Positions 35,998 through 46,637 of a stretch of 64,000 nucleotides of DNA are shown one piece after another. Each line of letters begins with the position of its first letter. Position 1 is the first letter of the stretch. Source of the stretch: Heterohyrax brucei (Eukaryota; Chordata; Mammalia; Hyracoidea; Procaviidae); contig CM053146.1 of assembly GCA_028571685.1 (NCBI GenBank), positions 67,179,431 through 67,243,430 on the forward strand, given 5' to 3'. A model generated the notes under the pieces. It made no database searches. It had not been told where the DNA came from and saw nothing but the letters and a program-made list of their open reading frames with translations. The position numbers were made by a program, and so were the translations under genes.

Positions 35998-36169
35998 AGG
36001 AAACCCTGGTAGTGTAGTGGTTAAGTGCTGTGTCTGCTAACCAAAAGGTGAGCGTTTGGAATCCACCAGCTGCTTCTTGGAAACTCTATGGGTAGTTCTA
36101 CTCTGTCACAAAGGATCACTATGAGTTGGAATTGACTTGATGGCAGTGGTTCTGGTTGTTTTGGTTTTA
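35998..36169 (+). repeat. AfroSINE
   Basis: Sense, nearly complete: GGAAACCCTGGTAGTGTAG through GAATTGACTTGATGGCAGTG to a GTTTTGGTTTT tail. Confidence 0.94.
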
Positions 36170-36195
36170 CAAGACAGTTAAATGATCATTTAAAT

Positions 36196-36603
36196 TTTTG
36201 TTTTATTATGATTGAGTGAAAGTTACAATCCAAGTCAGTTTTCCGTAGCTGCCTCTCCACAACTCTCCCTGTTCTCCTCACCTTGTGACAGCACACTCCT
36301 CCTTCTCACTCTTCTAGTATCCCCTTAACAAACACCTGTCCCCTTCTCTCCACGTTCTCTTCTCTCCTCTCGAAAGAAACCAGTAGGACTGACTCCTATG
36401 TATGTATAAAACCAAAGTACACACACCATGTGCTCACTCTGTGTCCCCACGTCCTGTCCATTCTTTGTCTGAAGTGTAGACCTTAGTACTGGTTTCAGGT
36501 CTAGAGCAGCAGCAAGTCTAGGGGCCATGTTTGCAGGAGACCATCCAGGTTTTTAGGCCATCAGTTGTAGTCTTTTAGTAGAGTTCTTGATCTGCACACC
36601 AAT
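36196..36603 (-). mobile_element. L1 3'-UTR insertion with 25-bp target duplication
   Basis: Antisense L1 3' UTR (TTATTATGATTGAGTGAAAG ... CTAGGGGCCATGTTTGCAGG). Flanked by 36171-36195 and 36604-36628, 25-bp direct repeats (AAGAC, then A or T, then GTTAAATGATC, then A or C, then TTTAAAT) that differ at two positions. It inserted just 3' of the AfroSINE. Confidence 0.88.
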
Positions 36604-36875
36604 AAGACTGTTAAATGATCCTTTAAATGACATCTATATTTTTAAGAATTGAGATCAATTCCAAGCCACCCTATAGAACACTTAAAAGACTTCATACTGG
36701 TTGGGGGAAGGAGAGAAGATGATGATTGTCACAAATCTATAGGCAATATGTTTATTGTAGTCTTTTAGCACTTCTTTATATTTAGCCATTCTGGTTACTC
36801 ATTGCTGAGTAATTGCTCTAGTAGCATCTTAGGACAGAGGAGGAAAAGAAACTGAAAAATTCAAAGGACTTTTTG

Positions 36876-37473
36876 TTATTATTATGATGATGATTGAATG
36901 AAAATGTACATTCCCATACTAATTTGCGTGTTCATCTATATGCAGCTCCCACTACTCTCCCTGCCCGGTGACAGCACACTTTTCCAGTCTGCTCCCTACA
37001 TGTCCTATCCTCCCCAAAGTCTCCTATTCCCTTCTCTCTATCCACTCCCCTTCCTCCAGTAAGAGGTCAGCAGGATGATATCCTATAGATGCGTAGAACC
37101 ATAAAGTGCTCACAAGATATGGTTACTCTGCGTCACCAAGTCCAGTCCATTGCTATCTGAAGAGTTGACTTTCATTATGATTTACAGACAGGGGCAGCAT
37201 CAGGGCCAGGGGCCGTGCTCCCAGGGGAAACCAAAAGTCCCTGGACTATCAACTGTGGTCTTTTTAGTGGAGATCTCAGGGTGCACCCCTATTTATTCTT
37301 GAGTTGCCAGTGAGACTCATTTTTGTGAGCTCCATCGCGGCTATCACTGGTGGTGGCCGGGTGCCATCCGATTCTTCCAGTCAGGAGACGATGCAGAAAC
37401 ACTGTCACATGAGTCTCTCTGTCTTCTGGGTTCCCTCACAGTGTTTTGGACCTTGGTGATCATCCGTTCTGTC
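36876..37473 (-). mobile_element. L1 3'-UTR copy, antisense arm of a palindrome
   Basis: Plus-strand reading includes CCCTGCCCGGTGACAGCACAC and GGGCAGCATCAGGGCCAGG. Its continuation appears at 38171-38208 (CACCACTCACTAATGTGGGG), beyond the sense copy. AAAGGACTT at 36863-36871 and 38209-38217 may be the target duplication of the whole compound. Confidence 0.75.
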
Positions 37474-38170
37474 TCAGAGGTCTTAAAAACTACCAAGCTG
37501 CCATCTGAGGTCACAGCAAATGGCCCCAACTCAGCAGGAATGGATGATCGCCGAGGACCAAAATGACATGGGGTAAAGACAACCCAGAAGATAGAGAGAC
37601 CCACATGAGTGAGTGCCTAGATAGACTTGGGACTGGAAGAATCAGATGGTGCCCGGCCGTGACCAGTGATAGCCGTGATGGAGCTCACTAAGTTGAGTCT
37701 CACTGGCAACACAAGGATAAAAAGGGGTGCACCTTGAGATCTCTTCTAAAAGACCGCAATTGATGGTCCAGCGGCTTTGGGAGCATGGCCCCTGGCCCTG
37801 ATGCTGCCCTTGCCCCTAAATCATAACGAAGGTCCACTCTTTGGACACGAATGGATTGGACTTGGCAACGCAGAGTGACCACATATTGGAAGCACTTTAT
37901 GGTTCTGTGCATCTATAGGATATCATCCTGCTGACCTCTGGCTGGAGGAAGGGGAGTGGGTAGAGAGGAGGGGAAAGGAGACTGTTGGGAGGATGAGACA
38001 GGTATGGAGCAGAGAGGAATAGTGTGCTGTCACCGGACAGGGAGGGCAGTGGAAGCTGCATATAGGTGGGCGTGTAAATTTATATGGGAATGCGCATTTT
38101 CACTCAGTCATAATAAAAAAATTAATTAATTTAAAAAATGTATATATTGCCAAAAAAAAAAAAAAAAAAA
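37474..38170 (+). mobile_element. L1 3'-UTR copy, sense arm of a palindrome, with poly-A
   Basis: Reads as the reverse complement of 36885-37469 (for example GACTGGAAGAATC at 37631 against GATTCTTCCAGTC at 37370). It ends in an A-run at 38151-38170. The open frames at 37344-37912 are by-products. Confidence 0.78.
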
Positions 38171-38217
38171 GACCCCAGACACCACTCACTAATGTGGGGT
38201 GCAGAGAGAAAGGACTT

Positions 38218-39553
38218 GTTTTCACTACTTTATTTTTCTCAGAGTTTGAGAGAAATGAACTGAAAGCTGCAATTAAGACCTAGGAAATTTTTCGGAGTCT
38301 TTTTTTTTTTTAATTATCCAAGTTATTGCGCTCAGTATTTACTTGGTAAGAATAACTAGAATTAGACTTTAGCTAGCAGTTAGAATACAGAAGGGGTCAG
38401 AATTTTTTAGACACTCATAAACTGTCTCACCTTGTTTCCCAGGAGTCTTAGGCTTAGGATAGTTGATACAAGTAGATTTTGCTAGCTACTGCCGGATCAT
38501 TTAAACCATTCTCACTCTCATTTTTTTTTAAAATAAATATTGAATTCTTTTGGAATCACCTTTTTTCTAAATAACATAAGACAAACTAAAATGAGTTTGA
38601 AAGAATTATTTTTTTCCGCTTTCAAGATACTAAATGTTTAAAATGTCCATTTTTCCTGAGGAAAGAGAATTACTTTGGCTTTGCTGCCACCTCATGGCTA
38701 AGGCTGTAATTGGAAATGGTGTTCCAAGGGCTTATAGAAATACAGCACCAAAAAAGAAAGAACAGTCATGGAGAAGTCACAGTAAATGCTGAGTTTTGCC
38801 TTGCTTACGACGTAATGTTTTTGCATTTGTTCTTTAATCAAAATTCCAAAGCCCTGTCTTTGGTTATCAATTTTCTTTCAGTAATTTTATATCCTATCTT
38901 CTATAGATTTGGGGGTAGACAATTCTACTAAATCATTGTTCTTTAATACGCAATGATATTCCCACCGCAGCTTTGCTGCCCCCAGCAGCAGTGAGACAAT
39001 AGCAAATTGCTTAGTCTGTCTAAGCTGTATGTCCTCAGACATGAAATATAAATAATGACATGGACCAATTTTGTAGGGTTATAGTGAAAATCGAAATTTC
39101 CTCGACAGCACTGGGTTTGGTTTGGTTTCAGTTATAGTGAAAGTTAACAGAAGTAATGAATTAAAGGGGTTTGCAGAGTATCTGGCCCTAATAATCACTC
39201 ACTATCGGATATATCATATTTTCAATAAATCTAGTTTTAGAAACTTAGTGGATTAAATATAAACTAAGAGGTAAATGAATTTATTTTACAGACTTTAATT
39301 TGAAAATGGAAAAGATAAAAGTGATTCATTTAAATTTTACATAATATGCAACTTGTATTTTTCTCACTACCTATCCAAATGAAACTTTGTGAAGATAAAG
39401 TGTAATGTTAATGTTCATTAACGCATTCTGAGAGACATAGACAAAAAGTCTTGCCATCTCAACTGTAGGTGATCTTAAGGCGTTAGTTTTCTGAAAGAAA
39501 TCTGTCCTTTTTTTTTTTTTTGATTAAAGAATTTCTTTTACATTCTGTGGCAG
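38218..39553. other. End of the 12.4-kb intron
   Basis: Mostly unassigned. A MIR-like patch lies at about 38995-39085, and an AfroSINE tail crumb lies at 39100-39131 (CAGCACTGGGTTTGG). A T-run at 39509-39521 lies upstream of the next exon. Confidence 0.45.
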
Positions 39554-39715
39554 GAATGCAAATCTCTGCGTGGCGAGTATGTTGGACGAGCCTGTGGCCA
39601 CGAGCACCCCTATGTGCCAGACGTGCTTTTTTGGTCAGTGATCCTGTTCTTTTCCACCGTGACTATGTCAGCCACTCTGAAGCAGTTCAAGACCAGCCGA
39701 TATTTTCCAACAAAG
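39554..39715 (+). CDS. SLC4A10: SLC4A10 exon, end of loop 3 and membrane segment 6
   Basis: This 162-bp exon (54 codons) is flanked by ...GGCAG and GTACTT. It starts ECKSLRGEYVGRACGHEHPY and ends KTSRYFPTK. The two cysteines (residues 2 and 14) complete the loop-3 set begun in the previous exon. A hydrophobic stretch at about residues 21-42 (LFWSVILFFSTVTMSA) is membrane segment 6, followed by the basic cytosolic link LKQFKTSRYFPTK that is conserved in Na+-coupled SLC4 carriers. Compared with the human protein as I remember it, Arg in SLRGEY replaces His and Met in TVTMSA replaces Leu. The reading frame is open throughout. Confidence 0.97.
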
Positions 39716-39842
39716 GTACTTAGATTACAGTTTGCCTGGTCAAATTGGAAAGAGAACATAAAGCACGCTATGGAATCATACATGTTTTGAGACAAAAGGA
39801 AGACTGATAGGTGTGATTTTAAAACAAAAAAACAAAAGTAAA

Positions 39843-39977
39843 AAGCCTGTCTCTATGGAGTCAATTTCGACTTATAACTAACCTACAGAGTAGAACTGTC
39901 CCATAGAGTTTCTAAGGAGTACCTGGTGGATTTAAGCTTTGGGTTAGCAGCCGTAACTGTTATCACCAGGGTTTCCT
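39843..39977 (-). repeat. AfroSINE
   Basis: Antisense: GAGTAGAACTGTCCCATAG, AGTACCTGGTGGATTTAAG, CACCAGGGTTTCC. Confidence 0.9.
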
Positions 39978-39984
39978 GTGTGAT

Positions 39985-40148
39985 AAAAGCAAACAAAAAT
40001 GCTGTTGAGTTGATTCTGACTGATAGCAACCCTATAGAACAAAGCAGTAATGCTCCATAGATTTTCCAAGGAGCGCCTGGCAGATTTGAATTGCCAAACT
40101 TTCGGCTAGCAGCTGTCGCACTTAGCTACTATATCACCATGGTCTGCA
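39985..40148 (-). repeat. AfroSINE
   Basis: Antisense copy directly after the previous one: GTTGAGTTGATTCTGACTG, CAAGGAGCGCCTGGCAG, TTTCGGCTAGCAGCTG. Confidence 0.92.
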
Positions 40149-41520
40149 GCGTGATAAAAGGAGCCACTAAAAAGCATTAGGTTTGGGGTAGGGGTGGGGT
40201 GATAGTGGTGAAAAGGAAGCATTTTTTTGGATACAAGGGTACACTACATACAGCCTTCAGGGTCTCCTCCCAACTGCAAATCCCGGAGGGCACTCCCTGC
40301 TCCTGACTTCCGCTCTCTTGTCCAGTGCGCAGTGAGGTTGGGAGCTATCCCAGCCTGACAGACACCTCAGAGGAACCACCTTTGCACTCTCTAATTGGGA
40401 AGGTCCCTGCAAGACTGACTGGAATGCTATCCTTTTTTTCTTTTAAGTGTCAGTCCCTCCCCTTTGGCATCTGCATATCTAGAAAGGACAGTAAACAGAA
40501 AAGGCAGTTAAATTCAGTATTTACCACTGCAAAGTAACACCTATAATGTTGCATTCAGGAGGGAGAAGAGAATAAAGAAAGGAATCAAGTTCCTTAGGGA
40601 TGACCTGAAGTTTATAACGAAAATTTCACTCTGGGGAAATGCTGCAAGAGCTGTTTCAACCACAGAGGCTTTTATTTTTGTTTTTATTTTTTCTTGTTTT
40701 CTTCCTTGACTAAGATGTAAGATTCACATCGTTCGGCTGAAGGCTTATTAGTACAATTTTTTTGTTGTTGTTGGTAAATTGAGACATAATTGTTAGCATT
40801 TTGTGTGTGTTTGTGCCTCTGTCATAAAAGCACCCTAACAGAAGCCAGAACTTGTTGATAACTGTGTAAGGATATTTGCTCAAATATGGCTTTATGAATG
40901 AGAAATGGCTTTAAAAACTGCCTTATCTAGAATCACTTAAATTTGCTCACTCTGTTGTGCATAGTTTCTGCTGCCATTCTTGCATGTCGGATAAGTTATT
41001 GTATGTTTCTTTAATATAAATAGATCATTTCTTTTATGGTGATTTGGGTTTATCACATTAACTATGTGACAGTCTTCGGATCCCCTATTGTGCAGTTGTT
41101 TTGTAGTCAATAAATTGCCCACCAGCTGCCTTCAGCCACCCTCCTCCCCCAAGAATTAACTGTCTGAAAAAGAACTGTAGAATTCAGCCAAGTTTTGGCC
41201 ATACAACCTTGTTCTATGTTCTAAAATTTCACAATTGTGTATTCATAATACACTTAGGTTTTAAATAAATATTTAAAGCAGCACAATCACCACTGTACCT
41301 AATTTGTGGTGCTTAATTTTGGAAAGATTGAGTGTGTATCTATCTTAATGACATAGATATACACGTGTCTATTTAGGTTCTGACAGAGCTAGTAGTAATT
41401 GTATGCATAAAAAAATAGTATGATGTTAGATAGGAAGTGTACAAAGTGTGACTGTATGTTCCTGAGTGTTCATAACTATTTATACCTCCTTCAGATGAAA
41501 AACATTTTTGTTATTCCTAG
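40149..41520. other. Rest of the 1.8-kb intron
   Basis: No repeat firmly assigned. The open frame 40325-40537 shows no family resemblance. Confidence 0.5.
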
Positions 41521-41634
41521 GTTCGTTCGATAGTGAGTGACTTTGCTGTCTTTCTTACAATTCTGTGTATGGTTTTAATTGATTATGCCATTGGGATTCC
41601 ATCTCCAAAACTACAAGTTCCAAGTGTCTTCAAG
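41521..41634 (+). CDS. SLC4A10: SLC4A10 exon, membrane segment 7
   Basis: This 114-bp exon (38 codons) follows an acceptor TTCCTAG and precedes the donor GTGAAG. The translation starts VRSIVSDFAVFLTILCMVLI and ends SPKLQVPSVFK. Residues 7-26 form a hydrophobic helix (membrane segment 7). The extracellular turn GIPSPKLQVPSVF after it is specific enough to separate SLC4A10 from SLC4A7, which I recall as having a GVPSPKLHVPEKF-type turn. An open frame continues past the donor to 41742, but that is read-through into the intron and not part of the mature coding sequence. Confidence 0.97.
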
Positions 41635-42323
41635 GTGAAGTTATCATTAGCATCTACTATCTATCTAATTCTCTATCTTTCTAGGTCTAATCTTGATTTA
41701 GTGTCTGTAATCCTAGGGTTTGGGATATTATTGCAAGTATAAAGAATATTTATTAACAAAGCAGTAAATAAAATGTCTACAGTGTGACTAAAATTTTGGC
41801 CTAATTTTTTTTAAAAAAAAATAAGAGTCAAAGAAATAGAAACCTAAAAAACGCTTGAAATCTTTTTCTGTCTTTTCCATTTGAAATGTCTATATACAAT
41901 GTTTCTGAAAGGAGTATTTTGAAACTAAGAGAAACGCATTGATTCATTTTATAGTGGGGCAGAATTAAGGGGTGGATAGGGTTTCAAATACAGATCTAAA
42001 TTAAGTTTAGGATAGAATTCTGACCATGTTACTAACTAGATGTGTGACCGTGGGCCAGTTACTTAATCTTTTCTAGCTTCATTTCATCATCTCTATCACT
42101 TTTTTTTTAGCATATTATAATGACAAAATGAGTTTAAAATATTCAAATGACTTAGAATGCTTCCTGGTACCTTATAAATGCTTTGTGAGTATTAAATAAA
42201 TTATAACCCACTCTGCATAGTAGTTTATAATTAGGAATTCCCTTGTAGCATCCAAAAGATTTAATTGAATTAAGTTTTCATCAATTCAGCTGATAATTAT
42301 GTACATTCTTCTGTTTTTCACAG
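41635..42323. other. 0.7-kb intron
   Basis: Contains a MIR remnant at 41990-42205 (GTTACTAACTAGATGTGTGA). Otherwise AT-rich, with no second feature. Confidence 0.55.
41990..42205 (+). repeat. MIR SINE fragment
   Basis: TAACTAGATGTGTGACCGTG, GGCCAGTTACTTAATCT and CTTCATTTCATCATCTCTA follow the MIR core. Confidence 0.7.
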
Positions 42324-42485
42324 CCTACAAGAGATGATCGTGGCTGGTTTGTGACACCTGTGGGCCCCAATCCATGGTGGACAGTAATAGCTGCTGTTAT
42401 TCCAGCTCTGCTTTGCACTATTCTGATTTTTATGGATCAACAGATTACAGCTGTCATCATCAACAGAAAAGAGCATAAGCTAAAG
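42324..42485 (+). CDS. SLC4A10: SLC4A10 exon, membrane segment 8 with ion-site residues
   Basis: This 162-bp exon (54 codons) lies between TTTTTCACAG and GTATAT. It encodes [20 protein letters not shown], then a hydrophobic segment (about residues 18-37), then [19 protein letters not shown]. In the related NBCe1 the equivalent Asp and Thr of the MDQQIT motif in segment 8 line the ion site (family knowledge); here they are D38 and T42 of the exon and both are intact. The cytosolic RKEHKLK stretch runs into the next exon. V13 and V25 differ from the Leu and Ile I remember in the human protein; both are conservative changes. Confidence 0.97.
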
Positions 42486-43359
42486 GTATATTTTAACATA
42501 AATCATTGTGACTTAACTGATATCAAATCACATTCAATCGACTTTTCCAACATTTTGTATTAATACATACAGCAAAATATTAAAATAATATTTTCATGTT
42601 CATTATTTTTGTTGTCTACTCAAGATACCTTCTTACAATGAGCTTAAAAATTGTTTGTAATACTAGTCTGTACTTCAAAGCCTGAGACCTTACCTTTAGG
42701 GCCTAAAGTTAAAAAAGAAAAAATTGCCCAAGTTCTAACTTTCTTTACCATGTTTAACATATTTTAATGAAATGACAATATATTCTGATGACACATACCT
42801 GTAGTAACTTATCTTACATCTGAGATTTCTCAGTTCATTTGATTCTAACTTTACCTATTAAGTTAAAGTCATGATTAGAACAAATAATTTCTTCAGAAGT
42901 TTCTCATTTTTTTCAGTTGCTCTTCAGTTTACATTACTATAACAACAAAGCCTAGCCGTAAATGCTAGAGCTTTTAAGTGACATCTTTGTTGAGTTTTAT
43001 TAGATTTCATTGACTTTTATTTTTTACAAAGTGAGATACATAAAGATATATCTTGCATACTATATTCTCACCCAGCCATTTTACAACTACGAATAATCAA
43101 AGTTATTCACTGCTGTGCAATTTGTCTGAGATATGTAATGTAAGTGCTATCACTTTCAGGAATATGTTAAATAAAATCAATAAAATTCTTGAGTGGTTAA
43201 GAAAAACCTAGATCAAACCTTGTAAAAAGGGAGCATATACCTTGCTTTTTCTGGTGTCGTGGGGGATGTGCCGGCTATCTTCACATACCTTTTAAGCTCC
43301 AAGAAAAAATGAATAGAGCAACAGAAATTATGCCTTATAGGGTTTCGTATGTGTGTTCC
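42486..43359. other. Start of the 6.9-kb intron
   Basis: AT-rich, nothing assigned. The open frame ending at 42563 is read-through from the exon. Confidence 0.45.
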
Positions 43360-43517
43360 AAAAACTGACTGCTGTTGAGTCAATTCCAACTCATAGTGAC
43401 CCTATAGGACAGAGTAGGATTGCCCTAAAGAGTTTACAAGGAGGGCCTGGTGGATTTGAACTGCTGACATTTTCATTAGCAGCCACGGCAGTTAACCACT
43501 GTGCCACCAGCATTTCC
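43360..43517 (-). repeat. AfroSINE
   Basis: Antisense: TGTTGAGTCAATTCCAACTC, GGACAGAGTAGGATTGCCC, CCACTGTGCCACCAGC. Confidence 0.93.
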
Positions 43518-44193
43518 ATATGTGTGTTACAAAGGTTAAAAAAAATCTGATGAAATTATTTAGTGGGATAGAGTAATGAGAAATTTAGCAAAGCATTATT
43601 GTTTGTAACAAATCTTACTAAGGAGGTATTTTGTGTATATAATGGGTATGTGTCTGTCTTAAAATCAGGAGCATTCGTCCTTTTTTCTTCAGAAAGCAAC
43701 TTAGTGGATCAAAACAGTTTTTTTTTTTTTTAATTTGTTCAATTCGCTTGTGTTTTTTGCCAAATAAACTTTTAATTTGTGACGATATGTGGTTTATAAA
43801 ATTATCTCATAAAGTCAAGATTTATTCTGCCAAAAATATCATGAAGTCTTAGGAACCTGATCTGTGATGTACAAATACACGTTCAACAAGTAACTCGTGA
43901 TACATGTTTTTAAAATGAAATAGATGGCTTCTTTTTTCTGGAGAAAATAAGTCTTATATTGATTGTTTAACTTTTAAGGAAGTTTTTTAGCCTGTAAATT
44001 AGGCAGAAAACCCACTGATTTTAGTGAAAAATTGCCTGCATCAAGGTTATTGATTAAACTGATCTGTGCAGTATATTTCCTAATTATTAATGGAATCATA
44101 TTAAAACACAATTTGGTTAAAGATGATGGAAAAATCACATTAGGAGTGAGGTTGCACAGATGATTATTGTAATTCTTGTCAATAAGTTGCACA
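43518..44193. other. Intronic, nothing recognised
   Basis: AT-rich with a T-run at 43719-43731. Confidence 0.4.
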
Positions 44194-44361
44194 CAAACTC
44201 AAAAAACCCACTGCCATCAAGTCAATTCTGATTCATAGCAACCCTATAGGACAGAGTAGAACTACTCCATATGATTTTCAACGAGTGCCTGGTGGAGTTG
44301 AACTGCTGACCTTTTGCTTAGCAGTCACAGCTCTTAAGCATTGTGCTACCAGGGCTCCCAG
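44194..44361 (-). repeat. AfroSINE
   Basis: Antisense, nearly complete: AAAACCCACTGCCATCAAG, TATAGGACAGAGTAGAAC, GTGCTACCAGGGCTCCC. Confidence 0.94.
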
Positions 44362-44399
44362 TAAATAGTACACCTGTAAAAAGTTGAACTGGCAAAAGC

Positions 44400-45257
44400 T
44401 GTGATTGCTCTACTTACAATGATGAAAAAAAGAGAGAGAGTTGTTGAGGCTGCTTATGTACAACCAAACACCTCGTGGGATTTGGGTCCTTGGTTTGGAG
44501 ATTTAGGGTCATGGTTTCATGGGGGCATCCCAGATAATTGGCCTAATAATGAACATAGAGCTTCTTTCTCCCTCTTATTTCGTTGCATAGTGCCTGGGGT
44601 CTTAAAAGCTTACAGGTGGCTATCCAAGTCATGACAACTGATCCCTCTTTGCACGGAGTAACAGAGTAAGAAGAAGAATCAGGAACAGGAGTAGGACATG
44701 GGAGGCGTGGCTCATTGCCTCCATGAATAATGCCTCCTTTGACATGAGACCGCAGCTAGAAAGTGCCCGGCTACCATTACTGAAGAGTTTGATGACAGGT
44801 TCTGGAGAAAATTCCATATCTAAAAAGGAGGAAAATGTAGAACAGAATTTCAAATTCTCATGGACTCTAAACTTTGTGGAGCATGTAGGGTTGGTGAACC
44901 TCTGAGACTGTTACCTTGTGATAATCCTGGAACATTAAACCAAAGATATCCCTTGACATCTTGTTAAAACCAAACAATAATTTAGCTTAGCTAGTAAAAA
45001 ATGGCTGCCTTGAGCATTATGCTCTTTTAAGAACTATCTATATGGGATCAAATTGACATCAACAGTTCAAAAGATTAGATACGAACTTCAGGGAGCAGTG
45101 AGTTTGTCAGTGGGGAGAACAACTCAGAAAAGGAGGATGAGAATGGTTGTGTACGCTGAAGAATGTAATCAGGGTCACTGAATTGTACATGTAGAAACTG
45201 TTGAAATGGTCTATGTTTTGCTAAATATATTCTTAAAAACAATAAAAAAAAAAAAAT
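44400..45257 (+). mobile_element. LINE-1 3' UTR with poly-A tail
   Basis: GGGGTCTTAAAAGCTTACAGG, AAGTGCCCGGCTACCATTAC, GAAAATGTAGAACAGAATTTC and TCACTGAATTGTACATG follow L1 3' UTR sequence. It ends in an A-run at 45244-45256. It aligns with the LTR-split copy at 14996-15990. No coding part. Confidence 0.75.
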
Positions 45258-45449
45258 AGCACCACAGTAAGTGAAGATTTCCTGAGAATGCCGCTACATT
45301 TTTTGACCATTCTGTCTCCTTATTCTTTTCAGGTCTTCTGACTGTATAAGTCACACAACACATGTTCCTTGCTCTTCATGAGCCTATAGTAGACCTTCAC
45401 AATTCATAGCCCTTCCAAAAGACAGGGACAAATTTGTCCAAAAATGGAC

Positions 45450-45612
45450 CAAAAATCAAATTCTTTGCCATTGAGTCAGTTTGAACTCATAGCAACCTTA
45501 CAGGATACAGTAGAACTGCCCTATAGGGTTTCCCAAGAGTGACAAGTGAATTACAGCTGATGACTTTTTGGTTACCAACCAAGCTCTCAACCACTGCTCT
45601 ACCAGGGCTCCA
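45450..45612 (-). repeat. AfroSINE
   Basis: Antisense: TGCCATTGAGTCAGTTTG, CAGTAGAACTGCCCTATAG, CTCTACCAGGGCTCC. Confidence 0.93.
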
Positions 45613-45951
45613 AATGGACTAACATGCTGCATTTCTCCCTCTGTGTCTAGAGCCCCATAACCAAAACATAACAAAGCATTCTTTAAGTGATTCTGTCAAG
45701 TGTCTGTATTTACAGAATTAAATGTAGAAGTAAACCACTTCGATTTTTGTCACTAAAAATGACACTTGAGGTACACTTGAAGAAATGTTGAATTGTCACA
45801 TGTTGTTTACAATAAAAAATAACTTGAGATTATTTGCTCACCCTTTTTTATTATACAAAGAAATCACTATGTAGTTAAAAGCTTCATGTTTCTGCCCCTT
45901 AGTTCTCTGAGGTTTAGTAAATAATAGAGCAAATATGGGTTAATCAGAAAC
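45613..45951. other. Intronic, nothing recognised
   Basis: No coding signal or nameable repeat. Confidence 0.4.
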
Positions 45952-46156
45952 CCAAAACAACAGTTGCTGCCAAGTTAACTATGACTCATGATGAGCACAC
46001 ACGTGTCAGAGTAGAACTGTGCTCCAAAGGGTTTTCAATGGCTGTTTGTTTTTTTTTAAAGTGGATCTCCAGGCCTGCTCTGGGTAGGCTCAAACCACTC
46101 ACCTTTCTGTTAGCACCCAAGCACATAAACCATTTGCACTACCTGTGGACTTCCTG
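45952..46156 (-). repeat. AfroSINE, long variant
   Basis: Antisense: GTCAGAGTAGAACTGTGCTC, TTTCAATGGCTGTTTG, TCAAACCACTCACCTTTC. Confidence 0.85.
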
Positions 46157-46464
46157 GCTTAATCATAAACTTATGTTGCCACAAAGTGGAAGAGTCCTTC
46201 TGTTCTCAGCCAGTGGCATCATTAGTGGGGTACAGAAGTTGTAGATCACACCAGTTGACACTGTCAGAGGGATGACACCAAAAGAACTGTCCATACAGTT
46301 TTTGTGCAATACTGTAGAAGAAATTTATTATTTTTAACAGAAATATCTCTATAGTTAGTTATAACAACAAAAAAATGTTTCATAATTCCAGCTTACAAGT
46401 ATGAATATACCTACAAGGCTAAAATTGTGTGTAGATTTACTTTCTGAACCTTCTCATGAGCTCT
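46157..46464. other. Intronic, nothing recognised
   Basis: Short unassigned spacer with a patch of moderate GC at 46195-46300. Confidence 0.4.
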
Positions 46465-46637
46465 GGAGAAACCTTGGTGGTGTAGTGGTTAAGTGCTATG
46501 TCTACTAATCAAAAGATCAGCAGTTCAAATCTGCCAGGTGCTCCTTGGAAACTCTGTAGGGAGGTTCTACTCTGACTTACAGGGAAGAAATCCAACTGTG
46601 AGTTGGAATCGACTCCACAGTGGTGACTTTTGGCTTT
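46465..46637 (+). repeat. AfroSINE
   Basis: Sense: CCTTGGTGGTGTAGTGGTTA, AGCAGTTCAAATCTGCCAGG, GAGTTGGAATCGACTCCAC. Confidence 0.94.

Noticed and set aside
35998..36090. tRNA-like sequence with a B-box-like GGTT...ATCC motif in many places
   Set aside because: These are the tRNA-derived heads of AfroSINEs, lacking a full cloverleaf and processed 3' end; not tRNA genes.
37344..37912. Two minus-strand open frames of 70-86 codons
   Set aside because: They lie inside the opposed L1 3' UTR copies, which are non-coding.
42351..42563. Open frames that run past exon ends (41533-41742, 42351-42563, 56511-56747)
   Set aside because: The exon parts are real, but consensus donors end the coding sequence; the remainder is intron read-through.
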